64,000 nucleotides of DNA from assembly GCA_964440935.1 (NCBI GenBank), contig CAYTTY010000001.1:149507-213506 (forward strand), written 5' to 3'. Position 1 is the first letter of the stretch. Every line of letters starts with the position of its first letter. Below the pieces are notes generated by a model. The model did no database searches, was not told where the DNA came from, and saw nothing but the letters and a program-made list of their open reading frames with translations. Shown here piece after piece: positions 55,554 through 64,000 of this stretch. The translations under genes and the position numbers were made by a program. Source of the stretch: WJJR01 sp964440935 (GTDB lineage: Bacteria > Zixibacteria > MSB-5A5 > WJJR01).

Positions 55554-56243
55554 GTGAAAAAAGCAAGATTGCTTTCGATCATTGGCGGCAGTCTGTTAAT
55601 CGTGATGGCGCTAAGCGTGAGCCAGTCACACGCGCAGTTCTTCGGCCAGGTCTCTACAGCCCGCACGCTGGTGCGCGGCGCCAACGATGTCGGGGGATAT
55701 ATCGGGATATTCGATGGTTTCACCACGTTGTTTGGCCAATATCGCCGTGGGTTGTCCCCCAGCATGGACTTTGGTTTGCAGGCAGGATTGATCGATCCGG
55801 ATGCGCGCGGCGCCGATGCCGGCCTCATTGTGGGCGGTGATCTGAAATGGAACGTCATGTCCGCCGGGTACGATCCGTTTGATATGGCCCTGGGCGCGCG
55901 TGGTTCATTTTACGATATTAGCAGTGTCTCGGTATTTGCTCTGGGCGCATCGGTGATCATTTCACGCGATTATGCGATCGAGGGGGGTGGCATCCTGGCG
56001 CCGTATGGGTCGGTTAACGTCAGGCTGGAGCACGCGTCGTATGACGCGGTCAGTTCTTTTGACCCACCGCGATCCAGAAGCACTGCATATGCGGACAACG
56101 AGTTCGATGATGACGACACCAATCTCGAAATCGGTGGTACCGCCGGTGTGAAATGGGAGTTGTCCGATTTTGTCGATGCCCTCGGTGAAGTTGTCCTCGA
56201 GGAAGATTGGGGTCTTGTACTGGGGCTGAACTTCAAACTCTAG
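55554..56243 (+). CDS. Probable outer-membrane beta-barrel protein of unknown function
   Basis: 229 residues from GTG 55554. This gives a clean signal peptide (MKKARLLSIIGGSLLIVMALSVSQSHA, cut before QFF); GGAGGG (55544-55549) is close upstream. An in-frame ATG at 55542 is an alternative. The mature part is an alternating beta pattern with many aromatic and glycine residues (YIGIFDGFTTLFGQYRRGLSPSMDFGLQAGL, LILGL-type end VLGLNFKL), suggesting a small barrel. No family recognised. Acidic loop near residue 175 (DNEFDDDDTN). Confidence 0.7.
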   Translation: MKKARLLSIIGGSLLIVMALSVSQSHAQFFGQVSTARTLVRGANDVGGYIGIFDGFTTLFGQYRRGLSPSMDFGLQAGLIDPDARGADAGLIVGGDLKWNVMSAGYDPFDMALGARGSFYDISSVSVFALGASVIISRDYAIEGGGILAPYGSVNVRLEHASYDAVSSFDPPRSRSTAYADNEFDDDDTNLEIGGTAGVKWELSDFVDALGEVVLEEDWGLVLGLNFKL

Positions 56244-56263
56244 ACCGTCACCACACACTCTGA

Positions 56264-57049
56264 ATGGGAATCCTCGAAGCCATCCTCCTTGGAGTGATCC
56301 AGGGACTGACTGAATTTCTTCCCATCTCCAGTTCCGGCCATCTCGTGCTGGCCCAGCGGCTCCTGGCATTGGAACCGGGTGATCTCTCGTTCGAGGTCGC
56401 CGTTCACGGTGGAACACTCTTGGCCGTCGTGGTTTACTTCTGGCCCCGTATTCGATCCATAATCCGCTCGGTTGTTGGTATGGCCGAAGACCGCGCCCAG
56501 CGACTCAATGACCTCAGGTTGGTGATCTTTATCGTGGTGGGAATGATTCCGGCGGTGGTGATTGGGCTCGCGTTTAAGGGTCATGTGGAACGGCTCTTTG
56601 CGGCGCCCATCGCCGCTGCGATTGCGTTGATCGTGACTGGCATCTGGCTTCTGCTGATGCGACTGGTCAGATCATCGCACCGCGAGCTAACAAAAGGACG
56701 CGCATTTATCATCGGGCTGTCACAAGCCGCCGCCATCGTTCCCGGCATTTCCCGGTCCGGTGCGACGATTGCGACCGGTTCGATGCTCGGTATACCGGCC
56801 ACCAAGGCGGCCGAGTTTTCGTTTCTGCTTTCTGCTCCGGCAATCTTCGGGGCCATTCTGTTGACCGTTCCCGAGGCGATGACCTTTGGCAGCTTCGGTA
56901 TGATGCACATCATCGGGGCCGTTGCTGCGGCGATTGTTGGGTACATCTCGATTCGCTGGGTGTTCGCCGCAATACGGCATGGGAATTTCGTCTGGTTCGG
57001 CGTCTACTGTCTTGTCGTCGGCGGTCTTTCCACGATCCTGCTGATGTAG
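56264..57049 (+). CDS. uppP: Undecaprenyl-diphosphatase UppP/BacA
   Basis: Recycles undecaprenyl pyrophosphate for cell-wall synthesis; overexpression gives bacitracin resistance. 261 residues, about eight spans. Signatures: ILLGVIQGLTEFLPISSSGHLVL (catalytic E and S region) and the second motif GLSQAAAIVPGISRSGATIATG (PGxSRSGxT). It is followed after 14 bp by the glycosyltransferase gene, placing it in an envelope cluster. Confidence 0.96.
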   Translation: MGILEAILLGVIQGLTEFLPISSSGHLVLAQRLLALEPGDLSFEVAVHGGTLLAVVVYFWPRIRSIIRSVVGMAEDRAQRLNDLRLVIFIVVGMIPAVVIGLAFKGHVERLFAAPIAAAIALIVTGIWLLLMRLVRSSHRELTKGRAFIIGLSQAAAIVPGISRSGATIATGSMLGIPATKAAEFSFLLSAPAIFGAILLTVPEAMTFGSFGMMHIIGAVAAAIVGYISIRWVFAAIRHGNFVWFGVYCLVVGGLSTILLM

Positions 57050-57063
57050 TACCTTTACCGCGG

Positions 57064-58083
57064 ATGCAGGTACTGCTCATTCGATATTCGTCGTTGGGTG
57101 ATGTCGTGCTCACCAGCGCCGTTCCGTCCGCGATTCGTCGCGTTGTGCCCGACGCTGCCATCACCGTTCTCACCAAGCGGTCGCTTGTTCCCATCGCCGA
57201 GCATTTCGATACGGATGTGACCGTGATCGGTGTCCGTGATAATCGCGCGCTGGGGGAATCGATTCGACAGTTGCGTTCGCAGCGATTCGATGTCGTAATC
57301 GATTTACACGCGTCGATCCGGTCGATGATTGTCTCGCACGCCCTCTACGCCACACAACGAGCGCGGGTTGAAAAGGAAACACGCCGCCGCCGACGGATGG
57401 TGAAGGATAAGCATGGCTTGGATTCTCCGCTGTCCGTGGTATCAAACTTCTGCCATGCGGCGCACAGCCTGTTCCCGGATCTAACAGAGTGTGATCCAAA
57501 GCTGCGTTTGACCGCAGGAGAGCATGCGACGGCGAAGCGGTTACGCGAACAACTCCCACACGCCCTGGGCATCGGCTGGGGTGCACGCTGGCCAACCAAA
57601 ACGGTACCGACTTCGCTGTGGGAAGCCGTGTTGACAGAACTCCGTCAGGGTAGTATCACATCCGTGCGGCTCTTTGGTCTGGCCGGCCATCAGCAAGACA
57701 TGCAAATATTCGCGAGTGAGGTCGCAACGCAGCGTTCCGATATTCGCGTCGAGATACACGCCGGCTTGCCCTATGCGGATCTTCTGGTCTATCTGTATTC
57801 TTGTGCCGCTTACCTTGGATCCGACTCCGGAGTGATGCACATGGCGGCGGCACTGGGAGTCCCGACGGTGGCCGTGTTCGGGCCGACTCATCCGTCACTC
57901 GGATTTGCCCCGGTCGGTGAGCACACGCGAACGATCCATTCCGGCATTTGGTGCTCCCCTTGCCACAAACATGGGTCAGCGCCGTGCTTTCGCGAGCGAC
58001 GCTTCTGCTTCGAGGAACTCGATCCAAAAACCGTCGCCACTGCCATCCATGATATGGCGTCGTTGAACCGTAACACGACATGA
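57064..58083 (+). CDS. Glycosyltransferase family 9, heptosyltransferase-like
   Basis: 339 residues of the ADP-heptose:LPS heptosyltransferase (WaaF/WaaC/RfaF-like) family. The N-terminus LLIRYSSLGDVVLTSAVPSAIRRVVPDAAITVLTKR is diagnostic; the nucleotide-sugar-binding C-terminal domain has YLGSDSGVMHMAAALGVPTVAVFGPTHP (D/H motif), then CSPCHKHGSAPC. A basic insert (EKETRRRRRMVKDKHG) near residue 100 is typical. It overlaps the next gene (GmhB) by 4 bp, supporting an LPS-core heptose role. Which acceptor it uses is not deducible. Confidence 0.9.
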   Translation: MQVLLIRYSSLGDVVLTSAVPSAIRRVVPDAAITVLTKRSLVPIAEHFDTDVTVIGVRDNRALGESIRQLRSQRFDVVIDLHASIRSMIVSHALYATQRARVEKETRRRRRMVKDKHGLDSPLSVVSNFCHAAHSLFPDLTECDPKLRLTAGEHATAKRLREQLPHALGIGWGARWPTKTVPTSLWEAVLTELRQGSITSVRLFGLAGHQQDMQIFASEVATQRSDIRVEIHAGLPYADLLVYLYSCAAYLGSDSGVMHMAAALGVPTVAVFGPTHPSLGFAPVGEHTRTIHSGIWCSPCHKHGSAPCFRERRFCFEELDPKTVATAIHDMASLNRNTT

Positions 58084-58682
58084 CCCCGGAGCCGGCCATT
58101 TCTCGACCCGCGGCGTTTTTGGATCGTGACGGCACGATCATCATGGAACGCGATTACCTGGCAGATCCCGACGGTGTCGAGCTTATTCCCGGCGCCATCA
58201 ATGCGATCCAACTACTCAACCGGTGGGGGTATTGGGTCTTTGGCGTCTCGAATCAATCGGGCGTGGGGCGAGGCTATTTTGACCGTGATGCTGTCGACGC
58301 CGTAAACGATCGCATTATTGAGCTGTTCGCCGGTGAGAAAGCCTTCATCAATCGGATATACTACTGTCCCCACCACCCCGGCACTGACGACACCGGACCG
58401 GCTTGTGATTGCCGTAAGCCGTCTCCGGGGTTGATCCACCAGGCGATGCACGATTATCCCGTCGATTTGTCACGCTCGTTTGTTGCGGGCGACCGTCAGT
58501 CCGATATCGACTTAGGACGAGGTGTCGGGATTCCCACGGCATTGGTATTGACGGGATATGGTCGTGAGCAGCGGCGTCAATTGCAGGAGTCGGATGGTCC
58601 TGATCTTGTGGGCGGCGATCTTCTCGAGGTGGTGCAGCAAGTCGGAGAGATGTTTGGCCTGTCGGGGGCATCGAATATCTGA
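58080..58682 (+). CDS. gmhB: D-glycero-D-manno-heptose 1,7-bisphosphate 7-phosphatase
   Basis: HAD-family phosphatase in ADP-heptose synthesis, 200 residues. AFLDRDGTIIMERDYLADPDGVELIPGA carries the nucleophile DxD; VFGVSNQSGVGRGYFD and YCPHHPGTDDTGPACDCRKPSPGLI hold the zinc-binding loop (Cys-x-His...Cys-x-Cys); AGDRQSDIDLGR is motif IV. Start overlaps the glycosyltransferase stop. Confidence 0.94.
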   Translation: MTPEPAISRPAAFLDRDGTIIMERDYLADPDGVELIPGAINAIQLLNRWGYWVFGVSNQSGVGRGYFDRDAVDAVNDRIIELFAGEKAFINRIYYCPHHPGTDDTGPACDCRKPSPGLIHQAMHDYPVDLSRSFVAGDRQSDIDLGRGVGIPTALVLTGYGREQRRQLQESDGPDLVGGDLLEVVQQVGEMFGLSGASNI

Positions 58683-58703
58683 CATTATCGTCCTCGGGAG
58701 TAA

Positions 58704-58732
58704 TTGACCCCGATAGAGGCCGATGTTACACT
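58704..58732 (+). promoter_or_regulatory. Probable promoter of the aminotransferase gene
   Basis: TTGACC (58704-58709), 17-bp spacer, TACACT (58727-58732), about 40 bp before the start codon. Good sequence and ideal spacing. Confidence 0.6.
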
Positions 58733-58774
58733 GAAGGATACGCGTATCCGGAACGATCCCGGAGGATGACGATT

Positions 58775-60022
58775 ATGAGTATTTCAACACCGCCCAAAGA
58801 AGGCACCGCAACCACGCCGGCCATTTCGGGTCGTGCTCAATCAGTGCCACCGTCTCCGATTCGCAAACTCGCCGACTTGGCGACTGCGGCGAAGGAGCGC
58901 GGTGTCAAGGTCTATCATCTGAACATCGGCCAACCCGATGTGGCTACACCGCCGGTGTTCTTTGAAGCCATTCGTGAGTTTTCCGATGAAGTGGTCGAAT
59001 ACGGCCACTCCAAAGGGTTAAAGGTCCTGCTCGATGCCTGGGCGCGGTACTACGCCCAAAAGGGGTTGGATGTTGAGCCCCATCAGGTTCAAGTGACCAC
59101 CGGCGGCTCGGAGGCGGTAGCGTTTTCGTTTATGCTGACCTGTGATACCGGTGATAACGTGGTTGTGAGCGAACCTTTCTACACGAACTACGGATCCATT
59201 GCCAAAGCGCTCGACATCAAGTTGAAACCGGTGCAAGCCAATCCCGAATTGGGTTACTGTCTCCCGGCGCGTGAGGAAATCGAGGACGCGATCGATGATC
59301 GCACGCGCGCATTGATGATTTGTTCGCCCAACAACCCCACCGGTACGGTGCTTCGGCGTGATGAAGTCGCGACGATCGTGCAGATTGCCGATGAGCGGAA
59401 GCTGTTTGTGATCTCCGATGAAGTGTATCGGGAATTCTGCTACGAAGGTGATCACACGTCGATCTGGCAGTTCGCTCAGATTGGTGACCGGGCGATTCTG
59501 CTCGACTCGATTTCGAAACGCTTCTCCGCCTGTGGCGCCCGAATCGGTGCGCTTGTTTGCCGCAACACGCAAGTCATGGATGCCGCACTCCGTTTGGGGC
59601 AGGCACGCTTGTCGACACCCACGGTCGAACAGGTGGCCGCTGCGCGAATGATGGACTTGGGCGAAGAGTACTATGCGCAACTCGCCCAAGAGTACAAGAG
59701 CCGGCGTGATCTCATGTTCGAGCGTCTCGACAAGATGCCCGGTGTCTTCTGCCGCAAACCATCCGGTGCCTTCTACATGATGGCGACGCTGCCAGTCGAT
59801 GACACCGAGATCTTTTGCCGCTGGATGCTGACCGACTTTTCCCATGAGGGGCAAACCGTGATGATGGCCCCTGGGGCCGGGTTTTACAGCACTCCAGGGA
59901 GTGGAACGCAGGAAGCCCGTCTGGCCTATGTGCTCAAGACCGATGAACTCAGCAAGGCCATGGACACCCTCGAAGCGGGTCTCCAAGCGTATCCAGGGCG
60001 GCAAGATACGGGCAAACCGTAG
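58775..60022 (+). CDS. PLP-dependent class I aminotransferase (aspartate aminotransferase-like)
   Basis: 415 residues, fold type I. The N-terminal VYHLNIGQPDVATPPVF binds substrate; VQVTTGGSEAVAFSF and SPNNPTGTVLRRDEV are conserved. The PLP lysine is in LLDSISKRFSACGARIGALV (SKRFSACG), and LAYVLKTDEL is near the C-terminus. ATG 58775 (GGAGGA at 58760-58765) is preferred to 58766. The subgroup resembles AspC/pyridoxal aminotransferases without a clear single substrate. Its own promoter lies upstream; the gene stands alone before the kinase. Confidence 0.88.
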   Translation: MSISTPPKEGTATTPAISGRAQSVPPSPIRKLADLATAAKERGVKVYHLNIGQPDVATPPVFFEAIREFSDEVVEYGHSKGLKVLLDAWARYYAQKGLDVEPHQVQVTTGGSEAVAFSFMLTCDTGDNVVVSEPFYTNYGSIAKALDIKLKPVQANPELGYCLPAREEIEDAIDDRTRALMICSPNNPTGTVLRRDEVATIVQIADERKLFVISDEVYREFCYEGDHTSIWQFAQIGDRAILLDSISKRFSACGARIGALVCRNTQVMDAALRLGQARLSTPTVEQVAAARMMDLGEEYYAQLAQEYKSRRDLMFERLDKMPGVFCRKPSGAFYMMATLPVDDTEIFCRWMLTDFSHEGQTVMMAPGAGFYSTPGSGTQEARLAYVLKTDELSKAMDTLEAGLQAYPGRQDTGKP

Positions 60023-60118
60023 CTCGTCACTTGGCACTGGCGAAACTCACGGCGTCATTCTACGTTTATGCAGTTTGGGGAGGCTCGGAGTGTACAATCA
60101 CTCTGACGGGAATGTCCT

Positions 60119-63031
60119 ATGATTGGTGAACGTATCAAACATTACGAGATTATCTCGCAACTGGGTGCTGGCGGCATGGGCGAGGTCTATCTCGCCAAGG
60201 ACACGCGTCTTGATCGCCAAGTGGCGTTGAAATTCCTCCCGCGGGAGATCGCCGGCGATGCCGACCGGCAAAAGCGCTTGGAGCTCGAGGCACGGACCGC
60301 GTCATCGCTCGATCACCCGAATATCCTCACGATCTATGAAATCGACGACCATGAAGGCCGTCCATTTATCGCGATGGCCTATGTCGAAGGAGGCAGTCTC
60401 AAAGAACGCCTGGAGCAAGGGGCCATCGACGTCGAAGACGCGGCACGTTACGGTGTCCAAGTCGCCTCCGGGCTCGGTGCGGCGCATGCACGTGGTATTG
60501 TCCATCGCGATATTAAACCCGACAATGTCCTCATCGATGAAAACAACCGCGCGCGCCTGACCGACTTTGGATTGGCCAAACTGAAGGAATCCTCCGGACT
60601 GACCGGCCGTGGCACGGCCGTTGGAACGGTCGGCTACATGTCGCCGGAGCAGGCGCAGGGTTTAGAAGTCGATGCACGCTCCGATGTGTTCTCGCTCGGT
60701 GTTTTGCTCTATGAATTGTTTACCGGCAAGAAGCCGTTCGTGGCCGAACATGCTGCGGCGGCCCTGTATGCCATTGTCCACGAGACGCCGACACCGGTGC
60801 GCGAGATTAACCCTGACATACCGGAACCGTTGGCCGCCGTCGTTAACCGGGCACTGGCCAAGGACCCGTCCGATCGGTATCCCGATGCCCGTGCGGTCGA
60901 AAGCGAGCTGCGTACCACCGCACGCGATTTAGAGTACTCACGTGTGTCCTCGTCGGGATCCTACGCGGTTCAGGCGCAACCGCCCAAGACGAAGCGAATT
61001 GCCTGGGCGGCGGCCGGCGTGCTGATCATCTTCGTGGGATTGGTGCTGACGTTCTCGCCGGGCCTGTTCAGTTCCGAAGAGCCCGAAGTGCAAGCGACCG
61101 AGAATTCAGTGGCGGTTATGTACTTCGAAAACCTGAGCGATCCGGACGATGAGGAACGGCTGGGCGACATCATTACCGAGTTGTTGACGACCGATCTGTC
61201 GGGTTCAGACTATCTGAAGGTCATTTCCACCCAGCGACTGCACGATTTGTTGTCGCAGGAAGGGTATTCCGACCGAAAGCGAATCGACCGCGACGTCGCT
61301 ACCCAAATCGCCTCGAAGGCGGGCGCCTCGCGCATGCTCATGGGGACGTTGTCTAAGCTCGGGGGACGCACGATCATTACGGCACAGCTCGTTGATGTCT
61401 CCAGCGGCGAAGTCGTCGGATCGCAACGCGTCGATGGAACCGACGTGTTCGCCGTCGTCGATGAACTGTCGACCCACATCAAGCAGGAAATCGGCTTGAG
61501 CGGATCCGAGGTGTACGCGGGGGATGTGCCGGTATCGGAAGCGACGACGTCATCGGCCGAAGCGTATCGTGAATACCTGAGAGGTATGGAATATTACCAC
61601 TCGCTGGAGTGGGAGGAAGCGCACGAACACTTTGACCGTGCCATCGAATTGGATTCAACCTTCGCGCTCGCCTACCTGCGCAAGGGCGTGGCCTATTCGT
61701 CGGATGGGCAAACGGAACGTGGCATTGGCATGCTGCGTCAGGCGGGTGAGTACCTTGATCGTACCACCGGATGTGACCGGCTGTTGTTGGAGGCCTTCTC
61801 GGTTCACCTGGCACAAAACTGGGACCAGGAGGCGGCGCTGGAGACCTTGAAGAAGGCCACCACGCAATACCCGACGCACAAGGAACCGTTCTTCTGGGTG
61901 GCGAATCTGCTCACCAACAAGAGTGGGAAGGATGATTCAGTTCAGTACTACGCCGAGCGGGCGCTGGAGCTCGATCCCAACTATCCGTTCGCACTTTTGA
62001 TGCTCGCCAACATGCATATCAAGAATGATGAGTATCAGAAGGCGCGACCCATTGTCGAGCGGTATATGACAGTCCGGCCGCGTGATATGCTGCCCTATGA
62101 TCTATTGACGAATATACTAATCCACACCGGCCGTTTGGACTCAGCACTCACCGTGGCTCGTGAAGCCGTCGAAAATACACCGGATAATCGCCTGCCAATG
62201 ACCGACATCGTTAGTGTCTACGTCATGCATGGCAAGCCCGATTCGGCGATCGCGTGGGCACAGCGAATTCGACAACTCAAGTCCAGCCCCACTGATGACG
62301 TGATCGGGTTACGGTTGATCGCGACTGTACATAGAACGTGGGGTCAGTTCGACAAGAGCGTGGAGTACCTTGAACAGATGACAGACGTGGCGATAGAGGC
62401 CGAATTGTTGTCCCAGGCCGGAGCTGCACAAAAGTTGATCGGCGTTCTCTACCGCGACCTTGAAATGTACGAACAAGCACTGCCGTTCTTTCGCAAGTCG
62501 ATGGAGTACGATACACTCAATCCGTACGCAGACCTCCTCGTTAAGACTCTGGCAGAATTGGGACGTGGGGAGGAAGCACGGCAGGAAATCGCGAAGGTCC
62601 GTGACGAATGGGGCGATGTCATCGACCCTATCAAGCTACGAAGAGGATTCCTTGAAATCGAGGGACTCCTGGCCCTCTCGCGCAATGAACCCCAGGTTGC
62701 GATCGACAGTTTTCTCGCAGTTCGTAGACTGGTGGAGGACTCGAGCGTTCTCCGCTACGAACTCGCTCGCGCGTATTTTGCCGCCCGTGATTATGAGAGG
62801 GCTATCAACGAACTAACTCGCTACCATGCCGAAGGAGTGGGAGACTGGCCATGGGGCCGGTATATTGCTTCACATTTGAATCTGGCTCAGGTCTATGTGG
62901 CTGTTGGAGAGCAGGAGAAGGCGCGTGAGGCACTGGAGTATCTACTTTCGTACTGGGGCAACGCCGACTGGGACGTGCCTCTGATTGCCGAGGCCAAGCG
63001 GATGCACGAGCGTCTGTCTGCCACGTCGTAA
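60119..63031 (+). CDS. Membrane Ser/Thr protein kinase with TolB-like and TPR domains
   Basis: 970 residues. The Hanks-type kinase domain is residues about 9-275: glycine loop LGAGGMGEV, K38, catalytic HRDIKPDN with D131, DFG at D149, and YMSPEQAQG. One membrane span lies at about 294-313. Outside it, from about residue 328, comes a FlgO/TolB-like segment starting VAVMYFENLSDPDDEERLGDIITELLTTDL and RMLMGTLSKLGGRTIITAQLVDVSSGEVV. Then from about 480 many TPR units (FDRAIELDSTFALAYLRKGVAYS, ALELDPNYPFALLMLANMHIKND) run to the end. This layout is widespread in uncultured soil and FCB lineages; the signal is unknown. Confidence 0.92.
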   Translation: MIGERIKHYEIISQLGAGGMGEVYLAKDTRLDRQVALKFLPREIAGDADRQKRLELEARTASSLDHPNILTIYEIDDHEGRPFIAMAYVEGGSLKERLEQGAIDVEDAARYGVQVASGLGAAHARGIVHRDIKPDNVLIDENNRARLTDFGLAKLKESSGLTGRGTAVGTVGYMSPEQAQGLEVDARSDVFSLGVLLYELFTGKKPFVAEHAAAALYAIVHETPTPVREINPDIPEPLAAVVNRALAKDPSDRYPDARAVESELRTTARDLEYSRVSSSGSYAVQAQPPKTKRIAWAAAGVLIIFVGLVLTFSPGLFSSEEPEVQATENSVAVMYFENLSDPDDEERLGDIITELLTTDLSGSDYLKVISTQRLHDLLSQEGYSDRKRIDRDVATQIASKAGASRMLMGTLSKLGGRTIITAQLVDVSSGEVVGSQRVDGTDVFAVVDELSTHIKQEIGLSGSEVYAGDVPVSEATTSSAEAYREYLRGMEYYHSLEWEEAHEHFDRAIELDSTFALAYLRKGVAYSSDGQTERGIGMLRQAGEYLDRTTGCDRLLLEAFSVHLAQNWDQEAALETLKKATTQYPTHKEPFFWVANLLTNKSGKDDSVQYYAERALELDPNYPFALLMLANMHIKNDEYQKARPIVERYMTVRPRDMLPYDLLTNILIHTGRLDSALTVAREAVENTPDNRLPMTDIVSVYVMHGKPDSAIAWAQRIRQLKSSPTDDVIGLRLIATVHRTWGQFDKSVEYLEQMTDVAIEAELLSQAGAAQKLIGVLYRDLEMYEQALPFFRKSMEYDTLNPYADLLVKTLAELGRGEEARQEIAKVRDEWGDVIDPIKLRRGFLEIEGLLALSRNEPQVAIDSFLAVRRLVEDSSVLRYELARAYFAARDYERAINELTRYHAEGVGDWPWGRYIASHLNLAQVYVAVGEQEKAREALEYLLSYWGNADWDVPLIAEAKRMHERLSATS

Positions 63032-63133
63032 GCGGCAATCCCTGACAAGCAGTGCGGGGAGAACTGCGTAGTCATTATGGTTGGCCGCCGGAGGCCGATA
63101 AACGCAGTGGATGAGCAAACTGAAGGGGCAAAC

Positions 63134-63727
63134 ATGACTGAGAATATCAAGATCACCGGTGAACCCATGACGGCGGAGACTTGCCGATTCATCATCAGCC
63201 AGCCGGTCTACCCGGGCAATTCAGCGTACTTTTCCAATGCCGAATCGGCCAAAGGGTCACCGTTGGCGGAACGGCTGTTCGAGATCGATAATGTTGACTC
63301 GGTGCTGATTGCCGACAACCGCGTGACCGTGACCAAGCAGGGATTTGAAGAATGGCGTGACATCGGCATGAAAGTCGGCGCCGCGATTCGCGAGCACATC
63401 GCCTCCGGTGAAAACGCCGTGTCAGAGCAATTGGCCGCCGATGATACTGATACCGAACGAATCCGCGACGCCGTTGGCAAGCTCATCACCGAGGAGATCA
63501 ATCCCGCTGTCGCATCGCACGGCGGATTTGTTTCGCTGATCGACGTGCGCGGCAACACCGTCTATCTCGAACTGGGTGGCGGTTGCCAGGGCTGCGGTAT
63601 GGCGCACATCACGCTCAAGCAGGGCATCGAGCGGGCGATCCGCGACAAGATCCCCGGCGTCGGCGAGGTTCTGGACACCACCGACCATGCCGCGGGAACG
63701 AATCCGTTTTTCGCGTCGGGCATGTAA
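63134..63727 (+). CDS. nfuA: Nfu-type Fe-S cluster scaffold/carrier
   Basis: 197 residues from ATG 63134 (AAGGGG five bases upstream). Residues about 1-90 are an Nfu_N-like scaffold domain (NSAYFSNAESAKGSPLAERLFEIDNVDSVLIADNRVTVTK). Residues about 105-185 are the NifU C-terminal domain with CxxC in GGCQGCGMAHITLKQGIE, the cluster-binding thiols. The name nfuA is by domain order; the E. coli NfuA N-domain differs in detail. No isc/suf genes are nearby. Confidence 0.85.
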   Translation: MTENIKITGEPMTAETCRFIISQPVYPGNSAYFSNAESAKGSPLAERLFEIDNVDSVLIADNRVTVTKQGFEEWRDIGMKVGAAIREHIASGENAVSEQLAADDTDTERIRDAVGKLITEEINPAVASHGGFVSLIDVRGNTVYLELGGGCQGCGMAHITLKQGIERAIRDKIPGVGEVLDTTDHAAGTNPFFASGM

Positions 63728-63750
63728 GACCACAATGTCTCAGGGGTCTA

Positions 63751-63906
63751 TAGCGATTGTCAGAAGTCATGTCCGCTTCAAGCCAACAGTTGGTTATATG
63801 TGGCGTCACCCGCCCTCGGGTGACGCCTTGTCCGGGAAGCAGATAGCCGTCACGCGAGGGCGCGTGACGGCACTGTGGAATCGGACAGTAATTCTGACAA
63901 CCACTC
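63751..63906. mobile_element. Short MITE-like element E3
   Basis: A 156-bp element, flanked by TA at 63749-63750 and 63907-63908, 22 bp after the nfuA stop. The left end is TAGCGATTGTCAGAA-n6-TCCGCTT, and the right end is the inverse of GAGTGGTTGTCAGAA-n6-TCCGATT. The interior holds two small inverted repeats: GGCGTCACC/GGTGACGCC near 63803 and GCCGTCACGCG/CGCGTGACGGC near 63847. No coding potential. Confidence 0.7.
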
Positions 63907-63947
63907 TAAATCCGTAGGGGCGAGCCGGTGGTTCGCCCTTTCGCGTA

Positions 63948-64000
63948 GAGCGGTTGTCAGAATAGATTTCCGATTGAGGGGAAGCGAGGCACCGTGTGCA
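63948..64000. mobile_element. MITE-like element E4, cut by the window edge
   Basis: TA (63946-63947) followed by GAGCGGTTGTCAGAA-n6-TCCGATT, the same left end as E2 (which continues GAG likewise). Only 53 bp are inside the window. Between E3 and E4 lies a lone TCCGTAGGGGCGAGCC...GGTTCGCCC module (63911-63938). Confidence 0.6.

Overview
This is a chromosomal window from a free-living diderm (Gram-negative-type) bacterium. It holds Pal and CpoB lipoproteins, a phosphate-porin-like outer-membrane protein, heptose pathway genes (a GT9 heptosyltransferase and GmhB), UppP and a class A PBP. GC looks close to 58-60% in the housekeeping genes. The TPR/protein-kinase fusion, the zinc-binding ribosomal proteins and the long ribosomal-protein tails would suit an uncultured FCB-related phylum such as Zixibacteria. 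That placement is a guess from style, not a measured phylogeny.

Layout. 0-2.1 kb: end of a tol-pal cluster (pal, cpoB) and an unknown gene. 2.1-34.4 kb: one very long block of translation and transcription genes: tRNA-Thr-tuf-rpmG-tRNA-Trp-secE-nusG-rplKAJL-rpoBC, then rpsL-rpsG-fusA, then the complete S10, spc and alpha operons through rplQ, closed by a strong intrinsic terminator. 34.4-37.6 kb: a tightly coupled operon of a membrane-anchored unknown, deoB, cdd, a bacterial microcompartment (BMC) vertex protein of the EutN/CcmL family, and deoC with an N-terminal extension. This is the most interesting part of the window, because it ties deoxynucleoside breakdown to a microcompartment shell component. 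37.9-45 kb: PBP1A (reverse strand), tyrS, prfB with its programmed +1 frameshift, pta, and an OprP/O-like porin. 45.4-53.2 kb: phoU, a small basic unknown, a 1662-residue SF1 helicase-nuclease that looks like a defence gene and has visibly lower GC, a candidate small RNA, and rlmN. 53.3-63.7 kb: a lone receiver-domain protein, a PhaR-like/phasin-regulator-like fusion, a ZIP metal transporter, an outer-membrane protein, uppP, heptose genes, an aminotransferase, a Ser/Thr kinase with a TPR tail, and an Nfu-type Fe-S scaffold.

The intergenic regions from 37.6 kb onward carry a family of short non-autonomous elements. Each is bounded by 28-bp inverted ends and, where intact, by a TA duplication, as for Tc1/mariner-IS630 type MITEs. 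Several are inserted exactly at stop codons, and one fills the whole gap between two convergent genes. No transposase, CRISPR array, prophage or rRNA gene is visible.
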